This document shows, piece after piece, positions 61,890-64,000 of a DNA stretch of 64,000 nucleotides. Source of the stretch: Terrisporobacter mayombei (GTDB taxonomy: Bacteria; Bacillota; Clostridia; Peptostreptococcales; Peptostreptococcaceae); the NCBI RefSeq assembly GCF_020748465.1, contig NZ_JAHZMP010000003.1, positions 124,001-188,000 of the forward strand. The letters are read 5' to 3'. The position numbers and the translations under genes are program-made. The notes beneath the pieces were generated by a model, which saw only the letters and a program-made list of their open reading frames with translations, was not told where the DNA came from and ran no database searches. Positions within the stretch are counted from its first letter, which is position 1. Every line of letters starts with the position of its first letter.

Positions 61890-63293
61890 TTATAACATTG
61901 GTTGTTGATTATTCATAGAGTATCCATCAATTCTAGTATCACTCATATCTATAATTTCTTCTTTTACTTCCACTTTACTTAATTTTTTTACAGCTCCATA
62001 AGGTTTAAGTACAGAAAGCTTATCTCCTCTTCCAGATATAACCCATAAAATATTATACCCTCTTGGTACTACTTTAAGTCTTTCTTCGCCTTTTCCATCA
62101 GTAAAGTATACTAATAAGTTTAACTTTTTATTATTTGCATATTGAAAAACTGGTGAAAATTCTGTTCCTCCACCTGTGGCAATTCTGTCTTTCACATCTT
62201 TCACTGATTTTACTTTGTATGTTCTTCTAATTTCCTTGTCGCATTCTATTATGGTAATTTCTTGATTGTAATTTTTAACAATGCTAAGAACTTCTTTAAT
62301 TGCCTGTTTGAATTCTTCATCACTTATACTTCCACTGATATCAATGGCTACAGCAATTTCTGCCTTATGACCTCTAAGCTCTCCTCTAAGGTCTAGTCTA
62401 TTAGGTTGTCTTCTGTTTCTTCTTGTTATAGTCTTCTTTTTATTAGCTTCCACGGTTCCCATTAGTTTTTTTACGTACAAATTCCAAGGAAGTTCTCCTT
62501 TGATACTTTTTAAAGATTTTATCATTCCTTCTAAGTAATTGGGAATACTTCCTTTTTGTGAATTATCAGCTATTTTTTCTGTGAATTCTTTTAAAGTTTT
62601 TTCATCTATTTCATCAGACTCATCCCAAGAATCGTGGGTTTTTTCTATATCAAACTCTACAGCCACATTTTCATTACTATCTATTTCTTCACCTTCATCA
62701 TCTTCTTCTTGTAACTCTAGTTCCGTTTGAATTTTTTCCAAATAATACTCAAAAGTTTTATAAGGCTCTAGTTTTAAGTCGTATTTCACATTTATATACT
62801 CTAATGTAATTGCATAGGGTGGCAAGTAATTCAAATATTGATTTACAACTACATCCATTGCCATATTAATTGCTAAAGTAGTGTATTTATCTTTTAAATC
62901 CTTCCCTCTAACTAAGTGTTGAGATACTATATGAAGAATTTCATGCTTTATAGTAGTCTCCATTTGCTTTATGTTAAGTTCCAAGAAAATAATCGGATTA
63001 AAGTAAATCACATATTTTGCACCTTTAAAACTAACGGAAGTTGCACTTGTCATATCAAATCTTATGACTTTTTCCATTTGGAATAAAAAGTAACCATAAA
63101 AATTATCTTTATCTTCCATTAAACTTAAATTTACCTTTTCAACAAGATCAAAAAATTCCCTATTATATTCTTCTTCCATTGTTACTTCATATTTTTCACC
63201 TTTACGATAGGCTTTCAACATTTCGCCTGCATTAACTACTTCCATAGCTTTTTCATAAAGGTATTTTCTTTCTTTTTCAAAATAAGTTTCCAT
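61890..63293 (-). CDS. VWA-like metallopeptidase-domain protein (DUF2201-like)
   Basis: 467 residues. The N-terminal domain has a zinc-peptidase-like IKHEILHIVSQH motif (HExxH). An acidic middle region (about 200-245) follows. The C-terminal VWA-like domain begins AVAIDISGSIS, a MIDAS motif, with later TGGGTEF and YFTDGKG. This matches DUF2201 proteins paired with MoxR ATPases, similar in plan to RavA-ViaA. The stop of the AAA gene is two bases upstream. Role: likely metal-dependent chaperone or complex assembly; this is inference. AAGGAG precedes the ATG. Confidence 0.88.
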   Translation of the reverse strand: METYFEKERKYLYEKAMEVVNAGEMLKAYRKGEKYEVTMEEEYNREFFDLVEKVNLSLMEDKDNFYGYFLFQMEKVIRFDMTSATSVSFKGAKYVIYFNPIIFLELNIKQMETTIKHEILHIVSQHLVRGKDLKDKYTTLAINMAMDVVVNQYLNYLPPYAITLEYINVKYDLKLEPYKTFEYYLEKIQTELELQEEDDEGEEIDSNENVAVEFDIEKTHDSWDESDEIDEKTLKEFTEKIADNSQKGSIPNYLEGMIKSLKSIKGELPWNLYVKKLMGTVEANKKKTITRRNRRQPNRLDLRGELRGHKAEIAVAIDISGSISDEEFKQAIKEVLSIVKNYNQEITIIECDKEIRRTYKVKSVKDVKDRIATGGGTEFSPVFQYANNKKLNLLVYFTDGKGEERLKVVPRGYNILWVISGRGDKLSVLKPYGAVKKLSKVEVKEEIIDMSDTRIDGYSMNNQQPML

Positions 63294-63295
63294 AA

Positions 63296-64000
63296 TTAGC
63301 TCCTTATTGAATTATACGCTTGAAAATACACGTCCACAAAATTTTCATTTTCTATAGCTTTTTTGTATACCTCGTTATAACTAATTTTCATATCCTTCAT
63401 AATCCCCACCATTAAATCTATTGGATATTGTCCTAAAAATTCAACAAATCTATTTACAAGGAATGTATTATTTTCATCTTCTCTTATTCTATTTTCCAGT
63501 GTTTTTAATATGTTCATAGCACTTATATAAAGTCTTGTATGACTTTCATTTTTTATTCTTTCTATTAAATTTCCATCTAAATTTTCTTTATAAAAAACAT
63601 CGTCGAAAGATATTAATGGACTGTAATTAGACTCCACAAAACTTACAAACTCTTCTGCAATAACTTTTCCCACATTACCTTTTATAACATTTACAAATAC
63701 TGATCTTGGTATAGTATCTTGCTGTTCTTTGTACATTTTATAAGTTTTAGATACTCTCTCATAACTTCTTGGAGTTGCTCTAACGTCCTCATCGTTTATT
63801 TTGTGTAAATACTCCGGGAATGTGGAAATAAATTCTATAACCTTAGTCTCTAACCCTGCACCTATAGCCCATTTTATCCATCCATTATAATCAGACTCCA
63901 TATTTAACCAAACAAATCTATTTTCTTGTGCAGCATCCATATCTACAACTTGATAATCAAAATCTGAGCCATATTTACTTGATGGGTTCATCGCTGCTAG
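63296..64000 (-). CDS. MoxR-type AAA ATPase, C-terminal part (runs off the window)
   Basis: The frame stays open to the last base (L-A-A-M-N-P-S), so the gene starts beyond the window, and the ATG at 63991 is internal. NPSSKYGSDF and AAQENRFVW are the sensor-1/arginine-finger region of MoxR-like ATPases. The later EDVRATPRSYERVSK segment is the sensor-2 lid. The helical remainder has no known motif. Walker motifs lie outside. It is coupled to the VWA-like gene two bases downstream, a standard MoxR-VWA pair. Confidence 0.85.
   Translation of the reverse strand, partial: LAAMNPSSKYGSDFDYQVVDMDAAQENRFVWLNMESDYNGWIKWAIGAGLETKVIEFISTFPEYLHKINDEDVRATPRSYERVSKTYKMYKEQQDTIPRSVFVNVIKGNVGKVIAEEFVSFVESNYSPLISFDDVFYKENLDGNLIERIKNESHTRLYISAMNILKTLENRIREDENNTFLVNRFVEFLGQYPIDLMVGIMKDMKISYNEVYKKAIENENFVDVYFQAYNSIRS

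Overview
The base composition is very AT-rich. Gene starts carry strong AGGAGG-type ribosome sites, and some use GTG or TTG. The gene content is that of an anaerobic low-GC Firmicute: reverse rubrerythrin, a sodium-pumping decarboxylase, a BglG/LicT-type antiterminator, split transketolase, a siroheme sulfite reductase and an orphan NuoE. The set as a whole suggests a gut- or soil-type Clostridia, most likely the Peptostreptococcaceae; that assignment is inference. I saw no rRNA, tRNA, CRISPR array, insertion sequence or prophage. Most genes up to about 40 kb lie on the minus strand, and perfect hairpin terminators separate most transcription units.

Region by region. (a) 1-4 kb: the end of an AraC-type regulator, a DUF3810 metalloprotease-like membrane protein and an ABC exporter pair. 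(b) 4.2-15.4 kb: ten minus-strand genes and one divergent LysR gene that together encode a complete succinate-to-propionate route. Its parts are an AspT/SucE-like carrier, a succinate CoA-transferase, a two-subunit B12 methylmalonyl-CoA mutase with its MeaB chaperone, an epimerase, and the four-subunit Na+-translocating methylmalonyl-CoA decarboxylase. A PduO adenosyltransferase at 40.8 kb could supply the cofactor. (c) 15.6-19.4 kb: a siroheme sulfite-reductase-like protein and a CoA-disulfide reductase-rhodanese fusion, with a divergent LysR gene. (d) 19.4-29.8 kb: a YkvI-like carrier, a glycoside-hydrolase remnant, a phosphoesterase, a two-gene ThrE exporter, a 1060-residue propeller histidine kinase, a UPF0210 pseudogene with several lesions, an ornithine cyclodeaminase-like enzyme and a FUSC-type membrane protein.

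(e) 30-38.9 kb: a sugar PTS operon (antiterminator, EIICB, MalY-like lyase, SIS isomerase, EIIA) controlled by two RAT/terminator switches, followed by a split transketolase and a phosphohexomutase. (f) 39-51 kb: housekeeping and stress genes, including a peroxiredoxin, Mrp ATPase, PduO, a MerR/TipAS regulator with a classic 19-bp-spacer promoter, a membrane MutS-like protein, split permeases, PgsA, orphan NuoE and DapL-like aminotransferase. (g) 51-58 kb: hemolysin III with a palindromic operator on its promoter, MATE, a LytTR/LiaF-like pair, reverse rubrerythrin, YjbQ, an NsrR-like regulator convergent with a single-domain globin, and an XRE/membrane pair with two copies of a 20-bp palindrome at its promoter. 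(h) 58-64 kb: an osmoprotectant ABC importer, an MFS carrier, and a VWA/MoxR pair running off the window end.

The most coherent system is the succinate decarboxylation island. As laid out it could import succinate, activate it by CoA transfer from propionyl-CoA, and gain energy only as a sodium gradient. The most informative non-coding signals are the twin RAT switches, the XRE operator pair, the NO-type dyad before the globin, and the decayed genes at 20.6, 26.3-27.5 and 39.7 kb.
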